Source of the DNA: Pseudoluteimonas sp047602125
Lineage (GTDB): Bacteria; Pseudomonadota; Gammaproteobacteria; Xanthomonadales; Xanthomonadaceae
Assembly: GCA_047602125.1 (NCBI GenBank)
Contig: JASGIB010000001.1
Span: 1,302,001 to 1,366,000, forward strand
DNA: 64,000 nt
Direction: 5' to 3'
Under the pieces are notes generated by a model that was given only the letters and a program-made list of their open reading frames with translations, had not been told where the DNA came from and ran no database searches. Below are positions 1-11,103 of this stretch, piece after piece (within the stretch, counting starts at the first letter, position 1; every line of letters begins with the position of its first letter). Made by a program: the position numbers and the translations under genes.

Positions 1-685
1 GGCTTTCGCCGATCTTGCCGCCGACCTTGCCGGCATTGGCGATCACGCCGTCCAGCGAGCCGTATTCGGCCAGCCACTTGGCCGCGGTCTTGGGCCCGCA
101 CTTTTCCACGCCGGGGATGTTGTCGACCTTGTCACCCATCAGCGCCAGGTAGTCGACGATCTGGTCGGCGCGCACGCCGAACTTCGCCAGCACCGCTTCG
201 TCGGAATCCAGCTTGCCGCCGCTCATGGTGTTGACCAGCGCCACGCCTCCACCATTCGGAGCACGACGCACCAGCTGCGCCATGTCCTTGTCGCCGGTGG
301 AGACGACCACGTCGATGCCCGCTTCCGCGCCGCGCACCGCCAGCGTGCCGATCACGTCGTCCGCTTCCACGCCCTCGATGCGCAGGATCGGCAGGCCCAG
401 CGCGGCCACGATCTGCATCATCGGCTCGATCTGCGCGCGCAGTTCGTCCGGCATCGGCGGGCGGTTGGCCTTGTACTCGGCGTACAGGTCGTCGCGGAAG
501 GTCCTGCCCGGCGCGTCCATCACGAACGCGATGTAGTCCGGCTTCTCCTTCAGGTGCCCTCGCAGCATGTTGACCACGCCGAACAGTGCGCCGGTCGGTT
601 CGCCTGCGGCGTTGCTCAGCGGCGGCAGCGCGTGGAAGGCGCGATAGAGGTAGTTGTATCCGTCGATCAGGACAAGGCGGCTCAT
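1..685 (-). CDS. polA: DNA polymerase I, N-terminal 5'-3' exonuclease part (cut by window edge)
   Basis: The 228 visible residues form the 5'-3' exonuclease (flap endonuclease) domain of DNA polymerase I, which removes RNA primers and repair flaps. Visible motifs are the N-terminal LIDGYNYLYRAFHAL, the metal-site segments GVEADDVIG (about residue 110) and STGDKDMAQ, and the helix-3-turn-helix GDKVDNIPGVEKCGPKTA near residue 195. The start is the ATG at 685, which gives the conserved MSRLVLIDG beginning. The linker, proofreading and polymerase domains lie beyond the left edge. A stand-alone exonuclease cannot be formally excluded, but the adjoining DUF2782 and uvrD genes favour polA. Confidence 0.9.
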   Translation of the reverse strand, partial: MSRLVLIDGYNYLYRAFHALPPLSNAAGEPTGALFGVVNMLRGHLKEKPDYIAFVMDAPGRTFRDDLYAEYKANRPPMPDELRAQIEPMMQIVAALGLPILRIEGVEADDVIGTLAVRGAEAGIDVVVSTGDKDMAQLVRRAPNGGGVALVNTMSGGKLDSDEAVLAKFGVRADQIVDYLALMGDKVDNIPGVEKCGPKTAAKWLAEYGSLDGVIANAGKVGGKIGES

Positions 686-745
686 GCGGCGATTCTACGC
701 GCCGGGCCACTGGCACAATGGCGGCCCGCTCGCCGAGTCATCCCG

Positions 746-2602
<1,857 letters not shown>

Positions 2603-2662
2603 CCACGCGGCGTTCGCGCGCGGCGCGCATACTCGGGGCGTTCCCCCATCGAGGATTTCGCC

Positions 2663-2935
2663 ATGCGCCTTGTCCTGCCCCTGCTCGCGACCTGCCTGCT
2701 CGCTGCCTGCGCCACCACCGATCCCGGCATTCCGAATGGCGCGGTGCCGACGACGCACACCGAGGCCAACGGCGACACGATCACCGAATACCGCGTCGGC
2801 AATTCCCTGCGCATGGTGAAGGTGGAGCCCGCGCGCGGCCCGGTCTACTACCTCTACGACCGCGACGGCGACGGCATCGTCGACAAGGCTGGCGACAACC
2901 CGCCGCAGACCTATTTCAAGCTGTTCAGCTGGTAG
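2663..2935 (+). CDS. Small DUF2782-type lipoprotein
   Basis: A 90-residue protein starts with a lipoprotein signal peptide (MRLVLPLLATCLLAAC, lipobox LAAC) and continues with a compact domain containing ITEYRVGNSLRMVKVEP, YYLYDRDGDG and the terminal LFSW. This pattern matches DUF2782, small envelope proteins commonly found next to polA in gammaproteobacteria. The function is unknown. It lies 60 bases after the ABC exporter and converges with uvrD, whose stop is only 10 bases downstream. Confidence 0.8.
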   Translation: MRLVLPLLATCLLAACATTDPGIPNGAVPTTHTEANGDTITEYRVGNSLRMVKVEPARGPVYYLYDRDGDGIVDKAGDNPPQTYFKLFSW

Positions 2936-2944
2936 CGCGGCCGC

Positions 2945-5146
2945 TCAGGCCGGCTGCAGGTTGGCGTAGGCCAGCACCAGCCACTTCGGTCCGGCATCGT
3001 CGAAGTTGACCTGCACGCGCGCGTGCGCGCCCTGGCCCTCGACGTCGGTGACGATGCCGGCGCCGAAGGTCGCGTGGCGCACGCTGGCGCCGAGCGCGAT
3101 CGCAGGCTTTTCCGCCAGCGATGCGTGGCCGGCATTGCGGCGCGTGGCGTTCGCCGCGTACGGCCGCGACACCTGCACCCGCGGACGCACTTCGTGCAGC
3201 AGTTCGCCGGGGATTTCGCGCAGGAAGCGCGATGGCATGCCGTACATGTCCATGCCGTGGATGCGCCGCGCCTCGGCATAGCTCAGCACCAGCTTGCTGC
3301 GCGCGCGGGTGATGCCGACGTAGGCCAGCCGGCGTTCCTCTTCCAGCCGTCCCTGCTCTTCCACCGAACGTGCGTTCGGGAACAGGCCTTCTTCAAGACC
3401 CGCGAGGAACACCAACGGGAATTCCAGTCCCTTGGCGCTGTGCAGCGTCATCAACTGCACGCCGTCCTCGCCCGATTGCGCCTGGCCCTCGCCCGCTTCC
3501 AGCGCGGCATACGACAGGAACGCGACGAGTTCGGTCAGCGCGGCAGCCTCTTCGTCGTCCTCGCGGCGGGTGAAGCGCGAAGCGACCGAGACCAGTTCGT
3601 CGAGGTTGTCGGTGCGCGAATCGAGCTGCCCGCGCGATTCGTTTTCGTAGTGCGCGCGCAGGCCCGAGCGCGCGAGCACATGGTCGACCTTGTCCTGCAG
3701 CGGCAGGTCGCGGGTTTCTTCCTCGATCGAATCGATGAGCACGAGGAATGCGGCCAGCGCGTTGCGCGCGCGCGCCGCGAGTTCGCCATCCGCGACGATC
3801 GACTTCGCCGCACTCCACAGCGGCTGCGACAGCGCTCGGGCACGTTTGCGCACCTCGTCCAGCGTGCGTTCGCCGATCCCGCGCGTGGGCGTGTTGACCG
3901 CGCGTTCGAATGCCGCATCGTCCGCGCGCGAAGCGACCAGGCGCAGGTAGGCGAGCGTATCCTTGATTTCGGCGCGCTCGAAAAAGCGCATGCCGCCATA
4001 GACGCGATACGGGATCTTTTCCGCCAGCAAGGCTTCTTCGAATGCGCGCGACTGCGCGTTGCTGCGATACAGGATCGCGGCCTCGCCGTGCGAACCGCCG
4101 TCGCGCACCCATGCACGTATGCGCTCGACCACGAAGCGCGCCTCGTCGATCTCGTTGTACGCGGCGTACAGGTCGATTCCCTCGCCTTCGCCTGCGTCGG
4201 TCCACAGCTTCTTGCCGAGCCGGCCCGGGTTGTGCGCGATCACCGCGTTGGCGGCATCGAGGATGTTGCCGCTGGAACGGTAATTCTGCTCGAGGCGGAT
4301 GGTGCGCGATCCGGGGAAATCGTGCAGGAACTTCTGCACGTTCTCCACCTTCGCCCCGCGCCAGCCGTAGATCGACTGGTCGTCGTCGCCGACCACGAAC
4401 ACATGGCCGGTGTCGCCGGCGAGCAGTCGCACGAAGCCGTACTGGATCGCGTTGGTGTCCTGGAATTCGTCGACCAGCAATTCGCGGAAACGATGCCGGT
4501 AATGCGCGAGCAGCGCCGGGTTGTCGCGCAGCAGTTCGTGCGCGCGCAGCAGCAGTTCGGCGAAATCGACCAGGCCGGCGCGTTCGCAACGTTCCTGGTA
4601 GGCGGCATAGGCGCGCAGCATCACGTCCGACCATTCGTCGCTGCCCGCCGGCCCGCTTCCAGCAGGCTGGATATGCTGCGGCCGGCGGCCTTCGTCCTTC
4701 TGCGCGTTGATCCACCACGCGATCTGCCGCGGCGGAAAGCGCGCCTCGTCCAGTTCCAGCGCCTGCACCACGCGCTTGACGAGGCGCAACTGGTCGTCGC
4801 TGTCGAGCACCTGGAAGCCTTCCGGAAGTTTCGCTTCCTGCCAGTGCAGGCGCAGCAAGCGGTGCGCGAGGCCGTGGAAGGTGCCGATCCACATGCCGCG
4901 CGTGCCGTTGCGCAGCATCGCGTCGGCGCGGTGGCGCATCTCGCCCGCGGCCTTGTTGGTGAAGGTGACGGCGAAGATGCCGTGCACCGGCACGCCGAAT
5001 ACTTCGTGCAGCCACGCGATGCGATGGGTGAGCACGCGGGTCTTGCCCGAACCGGCGCCGGCGAGCACCAACAGGTGCCCGGGTTCCGCGCTGACGGCCT
5101 CGCGCTGGGCCGGGTTCAGCCCGTCGAGGAGGTGGGAAACATCCAT
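2945..5146 (-). CDS. uvrD: DNA helicase II, UvrD
   Basis: This 733-residue superfamily 1A helicase unwinds DNA 3'-5' in nucleotide-excision and mismatch repair. Visible motifs are Walker A LAGAGSGKTRVL (about 29), motif II VDEFQDTN, motif III GDDDQSIYGWRGA, motif IV LEQNYRSS and motif VI VGITRARSKLVLSYA. The C-terminal ~50 residues (VRHATFGAGIVTDVEGQG and on) form the Tudor-like tail typical of UvrD/PcrA. The length is normal for UvrD. The start ATG at 5146 gives MDVSHLLDGLNPAQREAV, the usual UvrD beginning. Confidence 0.96.
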   Translation of the reverse strand: MDVSHLLDGLNPAQREAVSAEPGHLLVLAGAGSGKTRVLTHRIAWLHEVFGVPVHGIFAVTFTNKAAGEMRHRADAMLRNGTRGMWIGTFHGLAHRLLRLHWQEAKLPEGFQVLDSDDQLRLVKRVVQALELDEARFPPRQIAWWINAQKDEGRRPQHIQPAGSGPAGSDEWSDVMLRAYAAYQERCERAGLVDFAELLLRAHELLRDNPALLAHYRHRFRELLVDEFQDTNAIQYGFVRLLAGDTGHVFVVGDDDQSIYGWRGAKVENVQKFLHDFPGSRTIRLEQNYRSSGNILDAANAVIAHNPGRLGKKLWTDAGEGEGIDLYAAYNEIDEARFVVERIRAWVRDGGSHGEAAILYRSNAQSRAFEEALLAEKIPYRVYGGMRFFERAEIKDTLAYLRLVASRADDAAFERAVNTPTRGIGERTLDEVRKRARALSQPLWSAAKSIVADGELAARARNALAAFLVLIDSIEEETRDLPLQDKVDHVLARSGLRAHYENESRGQLDSRTDNLDELVSVASRFTRREDDEEAAALTELVAFLSYAALEAGEGQAQSGEDGVQLMTLHSAKGLEFPLVFLAGLEEGLFPNARSVEEQGRLEEERRLAYVGITRARSKLVLSYAEARRIHGMDMYGMPSRFLREIPGELLHEVRPRVQVSRPYAANATRRNAGHASLAEKPAIALGASVRHATFGAGIVTDVEGQGAHARVQVNFDDAGPKWLVLAYANLQPA

Positions 5147-5173
5147 CGCGTCATTTTAGGGGGTTACCGCTCG

Positions 5174-5251
5174 TCCTGAGCTTGTCGAAGGATGAGCGAC
5201 GATCCGCCCGTGGTTCGACCCTTCGACAAGCTCAGGACTCACCACGGGCGG
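5174..5251. repeat. Intergenic repeat with two interleaved inverted-repeat pairs
   Basis: An 18-base arm at 5174-5191 (contains GAGCTTGTCGAAGG) is perfectly inverted at 5220-5237. A 10-base arm at 5204-5213 (CCGCCCGTGG) is perfectly inverted at 5242-5251. The order is A-B-A'-B', so the two helices cannot nest and would compete or form a pseudoknot. The core resembles an intergenic repeat widespread in proteobacteria. It lies between the 5' end of uvrD and the 3' end of the YqhA-like gene. Confidence 0.75.
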
Positions 5252-5283
5252 GATCAATCTCGCCAAGAGCGGAAACTTTCTCG

Positions 5284-5841
5284 TCAATGCGCGAGTTGCT
5301 CGCGCTTGCCCGAGGTCATCGCCATGATCCGGTCGGTGTAGGCGATGCCGATCGCGGACAGGATGAACACGCAGTGGATGATGGTCTGCCACATCACGCC
5401 CTGCACGGTGTAGCTGCTGCCGTCCACGCCGAGCTGGCCGGCCTCGATGAAGGTCTTGAGCAGGTGGATGGAGGAAATGCCGATGATCGCCATCGCCAGC
5501 TTCACCTTCAGCACGCTCGCATTGACGTGCGAAAGCCATTCCGGCTGGTCGGGATGCCCCTCCAGGCGCAGGCGCGAGACGAAGGTCTCGTAGCCGCCGA
5601 CGATCACCATCACCAGCAGGTTGGAGATCATCACCACGTCGATCAGGCCGAGCACGCTGAGCATCACCTTCTGCTCGGTCAGGCCGGCGACGTCGTGGAT
5701 CAGGTGCCAGAGTTCCTTGAGGAACAGGAATACGTACACGCCCTGCGCGGCGATCAGGCCGAGGTAGAGCGGCAGCTGCAGCCAGCGCGAGGAGAAGATC
5801 AGCGCGGGCAAGGGGTTGAGGCGGGGCGTGGGCGTCTGCAT
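5284..5841 (-). CDS. YqhA-like (UPF0114 family) inner-membrane protein
   Basis: A 185-residue protein with about four hydrophobic segments (around LGLIAAQGVYVFLFLK, LGLIDVVMISNLLVMVIVGG, LAMAIIGISSIHLL and IIHCVFILSAIGIAY). Length and the pattern GGYETFVSRL match UPF0114/YqhA (TIGR00645). The function is not known. The start is the ATG at 5841 (MQTPTPRLNPLPAL); the longer open frame upstream overlaps the antiporter promoter region and does not look like protein. It is divergent from the antiporter. Confidence 0.82.
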   Translation of the reverse strand: MQTPTPRLNPLPALIFSSRWLQLPLYLGLIAAQGVYVFLFLKELWHLIHDVAGLTEQKVMLSVLGLIDVVMISNLLVMVIVGGYETFVSRLRLEGHPDQPEWLSHVNASVLKVKLAMAIIGISSIHLLKTFIEAGQLGVDGSSYTVQGVMWQTIIHCVFILSAIGIAYTDRIMAMTSGKREQLAH

Positions 5842-5983
5842 TTCGTCGCATCGCGGGTCGTCGGGGCTGCACAGGGTAGCGAGCGCCGCCGCGGAAGCAA
5901 ACCCGCGCGGGGCCGCATGGCGTTTGACGGCCTCGGCGCGCTGCCTGTAGAAGCGTGGCCCATCCACGTTCCGGAACGCGCGC

Positions 5984-7186
5984 ATGGGCCACGCCGTCAG
6001 CACCACCGAGCTGTTCCTGCTCGCGATGATCATCATCTTCGCGGTGCCCTACCTCGTCTGGCGGCTGGGCCGCACCGATTACTGGGCGCCGCTGGTGGTG
6101 GTGCAGATCATCGCCGGCATCCTGCTCGGGCCCGGCGTGCTGGGCAAGGCGTTCCCGGGCTTCCACGCCGCGGTGTTCAACAAGGACGTGATCGGCGCGC
6201 TCAACGGCGTCGCGTGGTGGGCGGTGATGCTGTTCGTGATGATCGCCGGGATCGAGCTCGACATCCGCAAGGCCTGGGCGAAGCGCGCGGAAACCGGCGT
6301 CACCGCGGCGCTGGCGCTGGGCGTGCCGCTGGCCGCGGGCGCGGCGGTCGCGGTGGGCATGCTGCGCTTCCCCGGCTGGATCGGCGACAGCGGCCGACCC
6401 TGGCAGTTCGTCGCCGGCATCGGCATGGCCTGCGCGGTGACCGCGCTGCCGATCCTGATCCTGCTGATGGAGAAGCTGGAGATCCTGCGCACGGCGCTGG
6501 GCCAGCGCATGCTGCGCTACGCCAGCCTCGACGACGTCGCGATCTGGGGCGTGCTCGCGGTGATCCTGATGGACTGGGAACGGATCGGCCGGCAACTCGC
6601 GTTCCTCGCCGCGTTCGCCATCGCCAGCATCCTGTACCGCAAGCTGATGCGGCGCATCCCCGGGCGCGACCGCTGGTACGCGATGCTGGTCTGGCTTGCG
6701 GCCTGCGCGTTCGGCGCGGACTGGTCGGGCCTGCATTTCATGGTCGGCGCGTTCCTGTCCGGCGTGGTGATGGACGGCGACTGGTTCGACCAGGAATCGC
6801 TGGACCGGATGCGCCATAACGTGCTGCTGGTGCTGATGCCGGTGTTCTTCCTCAGCACCGGCCTGCGCACAGCATGGGATACCGGCGGCGCCGCGGTGTT
6901 CCTCGCCGCGGGCGTACTGTTGTTCGCCTCGGTCGCCGGCAAGCTGCTCGGCCTGCGCATCGCCGGCCGGATCCTGCGCTGGCCGCGCGGCGAAGCCTCG
7001 GTCATCGGCTGGCTGCTGCAGACCAAGGCGCTGATCATGATCATCTTCGTCAACGTGCTGCTGGACAAACGCATCATCACCAACGACGCGTTCACCGCGC
7101 TGCTGCTGATGGCGGTGGCGAGCACGATGATGACGATCCCGGTCGTGGCGCCGAGGCTGCGCGCGATCGACACCGCCCGCGGCTGA
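5984..7186 (+). CDS. Cation/proton antiporter, CPA2 (Kef/Na_H_Exchanger) type
   Basis: The 400 residues are almost entirely membrane-spanning. The first helix begins TTELFLLAMIIIFAVPYLVW, and IIAGILLGPGVLGKAFPGF is the family's conserved second-helix segment. Later segments include MIAGIELD and LMPVFFLSTGL, both hallmarks of monovalent cation:proton antiporters. No C-terminal TrkA or USP domain is present, so this is the short membrane-only form. It probably exchanges K+ or Na+ for H+ at the inner membrane. The ion is not determinable here. Confidence 0.87.
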   Translation: MGHAVSTTELFLLAMIIIFAVPYLVWRLGRTDYWAPLVVVQIIAGILLGPGVLGKAFPGFHAAVFNKDVIGALNGVAWWAVMLFVMIAGIELDIRKAWAKRAETGVTAALALGVPLAAGAAVAVGMLRFPGWIGDSGRPWQFVAGIGMACAVTALPILILLMEKLEILRTALGQRMLRYASLDDVAIWGVLAVILMDWERIGRQLAFLAAFAIASILYRKLMRRIPGRDRWYAMLVWLAACAFGADWSGLHFMVGAFLSGVVMDGDWFDQESLDRMRHNVLLVLMPVFFLSTGLRTAWDTGGAAVFLAAGVLLFASVAGKLLGLRIAGRILRWPRGEASVIGWLLQTKALIMIIFVNVLLDKRIITNDAFTALLLMAVASTMMTIPVVAPRLRAIDTARG

Positions 7187-7260
7187 GCGCAACACTGCGT
7201 TGCCGGCATCGTCGCGATCCCGGCGCTAGAGTGGCGCTCCCCGCGTTGGAGATGGCTTCG

Positions 7261-7986
7261 ATGATCGACCTCTATTACTGGCCCACGCCGAACGGGCACA
7301 AGATCACCCTGTTCCTCGAGGAAGCCGGGCTGGACTACGCGCTCAAGCCGGTGGACATCGGCAAGGGCGCGCAGTTCGAACCGGAGTTCCTGCGCATCTC
7401 GCCGAACAACAAGATGCCGGCGATCGTCGACCACGCGCCCGCCGACGGCGGCGCGCCGATCAGCGTGTTCGAATCGGGCGCGATCCTGCTGTACCTCGCC
7501 GACAAGACCGGGCGTTTCCTCGGCTACGCAAGCGGAGCGGATGCGGGAACGCAATTGCGCCAGCGCGTGCTGGTGAACGAATGGCTGTTCTGGCAGATGG
7601 GCGGGCTCGGGCCGATGACCGGGCAGTACGGGCATTTCCACGTCTATGCGCCCGAAGACATCGCCTACGCCAGGGAGCGCTACCGCAAGGAAACCGAACG
7701 CCTGCTCGGCGTACTCGACAAACAGCTCGAGGGCCGCGACTTCATCGCCGGCGACGAATACAGCATCGCCGACATGGCGTCCTATCCGTGGATCAGCCCC
7801 TACGACAAGGCGCCGCTGAACCTCGCGCCGTTCGCCAACGTGCGCCGCTGGCAGGCCGCGATCCGCGCGCGCCCGGCCACGCAGCGCGCCTATGCCCTGT
7901 CGAAACAGGTCAATCCCGATGCCGGCAAGCCGATGTCGGACGAGGAGAAGAAGGTGCTGTTCGGGCAGGGCCACCGCATCGCGTGA
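7261..7986 (+). CDS. yfcG: Glutathione S-transferase family, YfcG-like disulfide-bond oxidoreductase
   Basis: This 241-residue cytosolic GST has an N-terminal thioredoxin-like domain (MIDLYYWPTPNGHKITLFLE, SPNNKMPAIVDH, VFESGAILLYLADKTG) and an all-helical C-terminal domain with the N-capping segment YSIADMASYPW. The wording around TPNGHK and ISPNNK is that of Escherichia coli YfcG/YghU, which use glutathione to reduce disulfides. The ATG at 7261 is preferred over the ATG at 7252 because the GGAG at 7248-7251 is correctly spaced only for the later one. Confidence 0.88.
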   Translation: MIDLYYWPTPNGHKITLFLEEAGLDYALKPVDIGKGAQFEPEFLRISPNNKMPAIVDHAPADGGAPISVFESGAILLYLADKTGRFLGYASGADAGTQLRQRVLVNEWLFWQMGGLGPMTGQYGHFHVYAPEDIAYARERYRKETERLLGVLDKQLEGRDFIAGDEYSIADMASYPWISPYDKAPLNLAPFANVRRWQAAIRARPATQRAYALSKQVNPDAGKPMSDEEKKVLFGQGHRIA

Positions 7987-8053
7987 CCTTCGCCGCTTGG
8001 CTCCGGCGCCGCGCCGCGCGATGCTGTCGCGTCCACGCCTGCCGGAGCCCGCC

Positions 8054-9880
8054 ATGAAAGCCCTGCCGCTCAGCCTCGCCGTCGCCCTCGCCATCGGCCT
8101 GGCCGTTCCCGCGACGCCTGTCGCGCGCGCCGCCGATGCACCCGCCGCCGCCGCGCCCGCCGCCGCCGCGCCCGCGGCACCGGCCTGGGTCGCGCGCAGC
8201 AACGAATTCGCGCAGATCCTGCTCAAGGCACAGGCACCGTTCGCGCCGGAGGAAGCCTCCTTCTTCGGCATCCCCGGCTACGACGACCAGGTCTTCGACC
8301 TGAAACCGAAGGTCGGCGAACGCTTCCGCGCGGCGATGGCGCAGGCCAGGACCGAATTGCAGGGCAAGCTCGCGGCGGAGAAGGATTCGAACGTGCGCCA
8401 GGACCTGCAGATCCTGGTCGACGCCGCCAACCGCGACATCGAGAACAGCAGGCTCAACGAGCAATACATGCTGCCGTGGTCGGACGTGGGCCAGAACGTG
8501 TTCACCGGCCTGCAGGCGCTGCTGTCCGACCAGACCCCGCCCGAACGCCGCGCGCATGCGCTGGCGCGCCTGCAGCGCTACGCCGGCCTGACCGCCGACA
8601 CCACCCCGCTGGTGCAACTGGCCAAGGACCGCTATGCCGAGCGCGTCGGCGACGCCAGCCTCACCCGCCCGAGCAGGATGGAAGTGGAACAGGCGCTGGC
8701 GAATTCGGATACCTACATCAAGGGCATCGCCGACCTGTTCGCGCAGTACAAGATCGAGGGCGCGCAACCGGCGCTGGAGGCGATCGGCAAGCAGCTGCGC
8801 GACTACGCCGCGTGGACGCGCAGCGAAGTGCTGCCCAAGGCGCGCGCGGACGCGAAACTGCCGGCGCCGGTGTACGCGTTCCAGCTCAAGCAGGTCGGCA
8901 TCGACATCGACCCGCAGCTGCTGATGCAGCGCGCCGAAGTGGAGTTCATGGAATCGCGCGCGGCGATGCGCCAGCTCGCGCCGCAGGTGGTGGCGGCGAA
9001 AGGCCTGAAGGTCGATGATCCGAACGACTACATCGCGGTGCTGCGCGCGCTGAAGCGCGACACCATCCCCAACGACAAACTCGAAGGCGAATACCGCAAG
9101 GTGATCGACGCGATCGACCCGATCATCCGCGCGCGCGGGATCGTGGATGTGCCGAACCGGCCGATGATCATGCGCCTCGGTTCGCCGGCCGAAAGCGCCG
9201 CGCAACCCGCGCCGCACTTCCTGCCCGCGCCGCTGGTCGGCAACACCGGCCAGCAGGGCCAGTTCGTGCTGCCGGTGTCGGTGCCCACCGCCGACGGCAA
9301 GGCGCTGCAGTACGACGACTTCAACTTCCCCTCGGCGGCATGGACGCTGTCCGCGCACGAAGGCCGCCCCGGCCACGAGCTGCAGTTCACCGCGATGGTC
9401 GAACGCGGCGTGTCGCTGGCGCGCTCGCTGTTCGCGTTCAATTCGGTGAACGTGGAAGGCTGGGCGCTGTATGCCGAGGCCGAGATGGTGCCCTACGAAC
9501 CGCTCGACGGGCAGTTCATCGCCCTGCAATTGCGGCTGCTGCGCGCCGCGCGCGCGATCCTCGACCCGATGCTCAACCTCGGCCTGATCGACCGCGCCAG
9601 CGCGCAGCGCGTCCTCGAGGAGGAAGTCGGCGTCTCCGCGGCGATGGCCAAGCAGGAACTCGACCGCTACATGTTCAACGCGCCCGGCCAGGCCGGCAGT
9701 TATTTCTACGGCTACAGCCGCCTGCTGCAGACGCGCATGGACGCAGAACTCGCGCTCGGGCCGAAGTTCGACCGCCTCGCGTTCAACAACTTCGTGATCG
9801 GCCAGGGCATGTTGCCGCCGGACCTGCTCGCCGCCGCGGTGCGCGAGCAATTCGTGCCGCAGCAGATGGCGAAGAAGTAA
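8054..9880 (+). CDS. Secreted DUF885-family putative metallopeptidase (copy 1)
   Basis: A 608-residue protein has a Sec signal peptide (MKALPLSLAVALAIGLAVPA, cut near ARA-ADA) and an Ala/Pro-rich linker encoded by a GC-only microrepeat near 8140-8175. The mature part carries AHEGRPGHELQ near residue 433, the HExxPGH zinc-site-like motif of DUF885, and the downstream segment VEGWALYAEAEM with acidic residues expected in the active site. It is probably a periplasmic or extracellular dipeptidyl or carboxypeptidase. A distant paralogue lies at 48676-50499. Confidence 0.82.
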   Translation: MKALPLSLAVALAIGLAVPATPVARAADAPAAAAPAAAAPAAPAWVARSNEFAQILLKAQAPFAPEEASFFGIPGYDDQVFDLKPKVGERFRAAMAQARTELQGKLAAEKDSNVRQDLQILVDAANRDIENSRLNEQYMLPWSDVGQNVFTGLQALLSDQTPPERRAHALARLQRYAGLTADTTPLVQLAKDRYAERVGDASLTRPSRMEVEQALANSDTYIKGIADLFAQYKIEGAQPALEAIGKQLRDYAAWTRSEVLPKARADAKLPAPVYAFQLKQVGIDIDPQLLMQRAEVEFMESRAAMRQLAPQVVAAKGLKVDDPNDYIAVLRALKRDTIPNDKLEGEYRKVIDAIDPIIRARGIVDVPNRPMIMRLGSPAESAAQPAPHFLPAPLVGNTGQQGQFVLPVSVPTADGKALQYDDFNFPSAAWTLSAHEGRPGHELQFTAMVERGVSLARSLFAFNSVNVEGWALYAEAEMVPYEPLDGQFIALQLRLLRAARAILDPMLNLGLIDRASAQRVLEEEVGVSAAMAKQELDRYMFNAPGQAGSYFYGYSRLLQTRMDAELALGPKFDRLAFNNFVIGQGMLPPDLLAAAVREQFVPQQMAKK

Positions 9881-9894
9881 GGGCTGGCTGATCC

Positions 9895-10989
9895 TTGTCC
9901 CTGCGCGATGCCGCCAAGGATTTCGCCTACCGGCATCGCGCCCCGGCCAAGCGCGCCATCGTCGCGCTGCGGTCGCTGTTGCCGGCGCCGCTCGCGCGGC
10001 GCTTCATGCTCGCGATGGAGAAGCTCGCGTTCACGCTGACGCCGGCGCACCAGGGCGATACCCTGCCGCCGGCCTTCCATGCCTGGTCGCAACGCTGGGT
10101 ACGGCCGAAGTTCGAACGCCTAAGCGCGACCTCGCCCGAGGACCTGTACCTGGTCGAGATCCGCCGGCACGCGCAAGCGATGGGCGGGCGCGAACTGCGC
10201 ATCGCCAGTCTCGGTTCCGGCGCCGGCGACCTGGAACTGCGCCTGATGCAGCAGCTGCGGGAAGACGGGATCGACGCACGCATGGATTGCGTCGACCTCA
10301 ACCCGCGGCTGATGCAGGCGGGCGAATCGCGCGCGCGCGAACTCGGCCTCGGCGAGCGGATGCGCTTCATCGCCGCGGACGCCGCCGGATTCCACCATCC
10401 GCAACCCTACGACGTGCTGGTGGTGAACCAGTTCTTCCACCACGTCACGGACCTGGAGAATTTCTGCGCCGCGCTGTCGCGCCTGCTCGCGGCGGACGGC
10501 GTGCTGCTCAGCAGCGACGTGGTCGGCCGCAACGGCCACCTGCCGTGGCCGGACGTGGACGCGCAGGTGCAGGCGTTCTGGCGCGAACTGACGCCGGCAC
10601 AGACCGTCGATGCCGGCGACGGCAAGCGCAAGGATCGCTACCCGCCGGTGGACCATGCCGCGTATTCGAACGAAGGCGTGCGGGCGCAGGACGTGGTCGC
10701 CTGCCTCGCCGAGGCCTTCGATTTCGAGGTGTTCCTCACCTTCGGCGCGGCGATCATGCCTTTCGTCGAACGCCGTTTCGGCTTCAATTTCGCGGCCGAC
10801 GGCGCGGATGCCGAATTGCTCGACCGCTTCGCCTCAACCGACGACGCGCGCGTGGAACGCGGCGATTATCCGGCGTCCAACATGTTCGCGGTGTTGCGGC
10901 ATCGTGGTGCCGCCGCGCGAGAGGTCTTCGATCCCGTCGATCCGCAACGGCACATCGCGTTGACGCGGACGCAGTTGGCGAAGAAGTAG
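9895..10989 (+). CDS. Class I SAM-dependent methyltransferase
   Basis: A 364-residue soluble protein with a Rossmann methyltransferase core. Motif I is IASLGSGAGDLEL (about 102), followed by the acidic ribose-binding segment CVDLNPRLMQ and VLVVNQFFHHVTD as motif IV. The substrate is unknown. No good ATG exists near the expected beginning, so the TTG at 9895 is used, 15 bases after the DUF885 stop. Only a weak AGGG lies upstream, so translation probably depends on the preceding gene. Confidence 0.75.
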   Translation: MSLRDAAKDFAYRHRAPAKRAIVALRSLLPAPLARRFMLAMEKLAFTLTPAHQGDTLPPAFHAWSQRWVRPKFERLSATSPEDLYLVEIRRHAQAMGGRELRIASLGSGAGDLELRLMQQLREDGIDARMDCVDLNPRLMQAGESRARELGLGERMRFIAADAAGFHHPQPYDVLVVNQFFHHVTDLENFCAALSRLLAADGVLLSSDVVGRNGHLPWPDVDAQVQAFWRELTPAQTVDAGDGKRKDRYPPVDHAAYSNEGVRAQDVVACLAEAFDFEVFLTFGAAIMPFVERRFGFNFAADGADAELLDRFASTDDARVERGDYPASNMFAVLRHRGAAAREVFDPVDPQRHIALTRTQLAKK

Positions 10990-11023
10990 GCACCGTGTGA
11001 TGGCAGGTCGGACTCGATCAGCA

Positions 11024-11048
11024 ACAAGGCCCGCGATGCGGGCCTTGT
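11024..11048 (+). terminator. Hairpin terminator after the methyltransferase gene
   Basis: An 11-base-pair perfect stem (ACAAGGCCCGC and its complement) with a GAT loop begins 35 bases after the methyltransferase stop. There is no clear T run behind it, so it may be a weak intrinsic or a rho-assisted terminator. Just past it the base composition falls sharply, marking the edge of the lower-GC island. Confidence 0.6.
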
Positions 11049-11103
11049 GCGTTATGACGATCAGAAAGTGAACCTGATTCCGTTAGTTTCTAGTTTCGAT
11101 TAG

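Noticed and set aside
8130..8180. GC-only microrepeat encoding Ala/Pro near the start of the DUF885 gene
   Set aside because: Low-complexity linker coding; too short and common to be a mobile or regulatory element.
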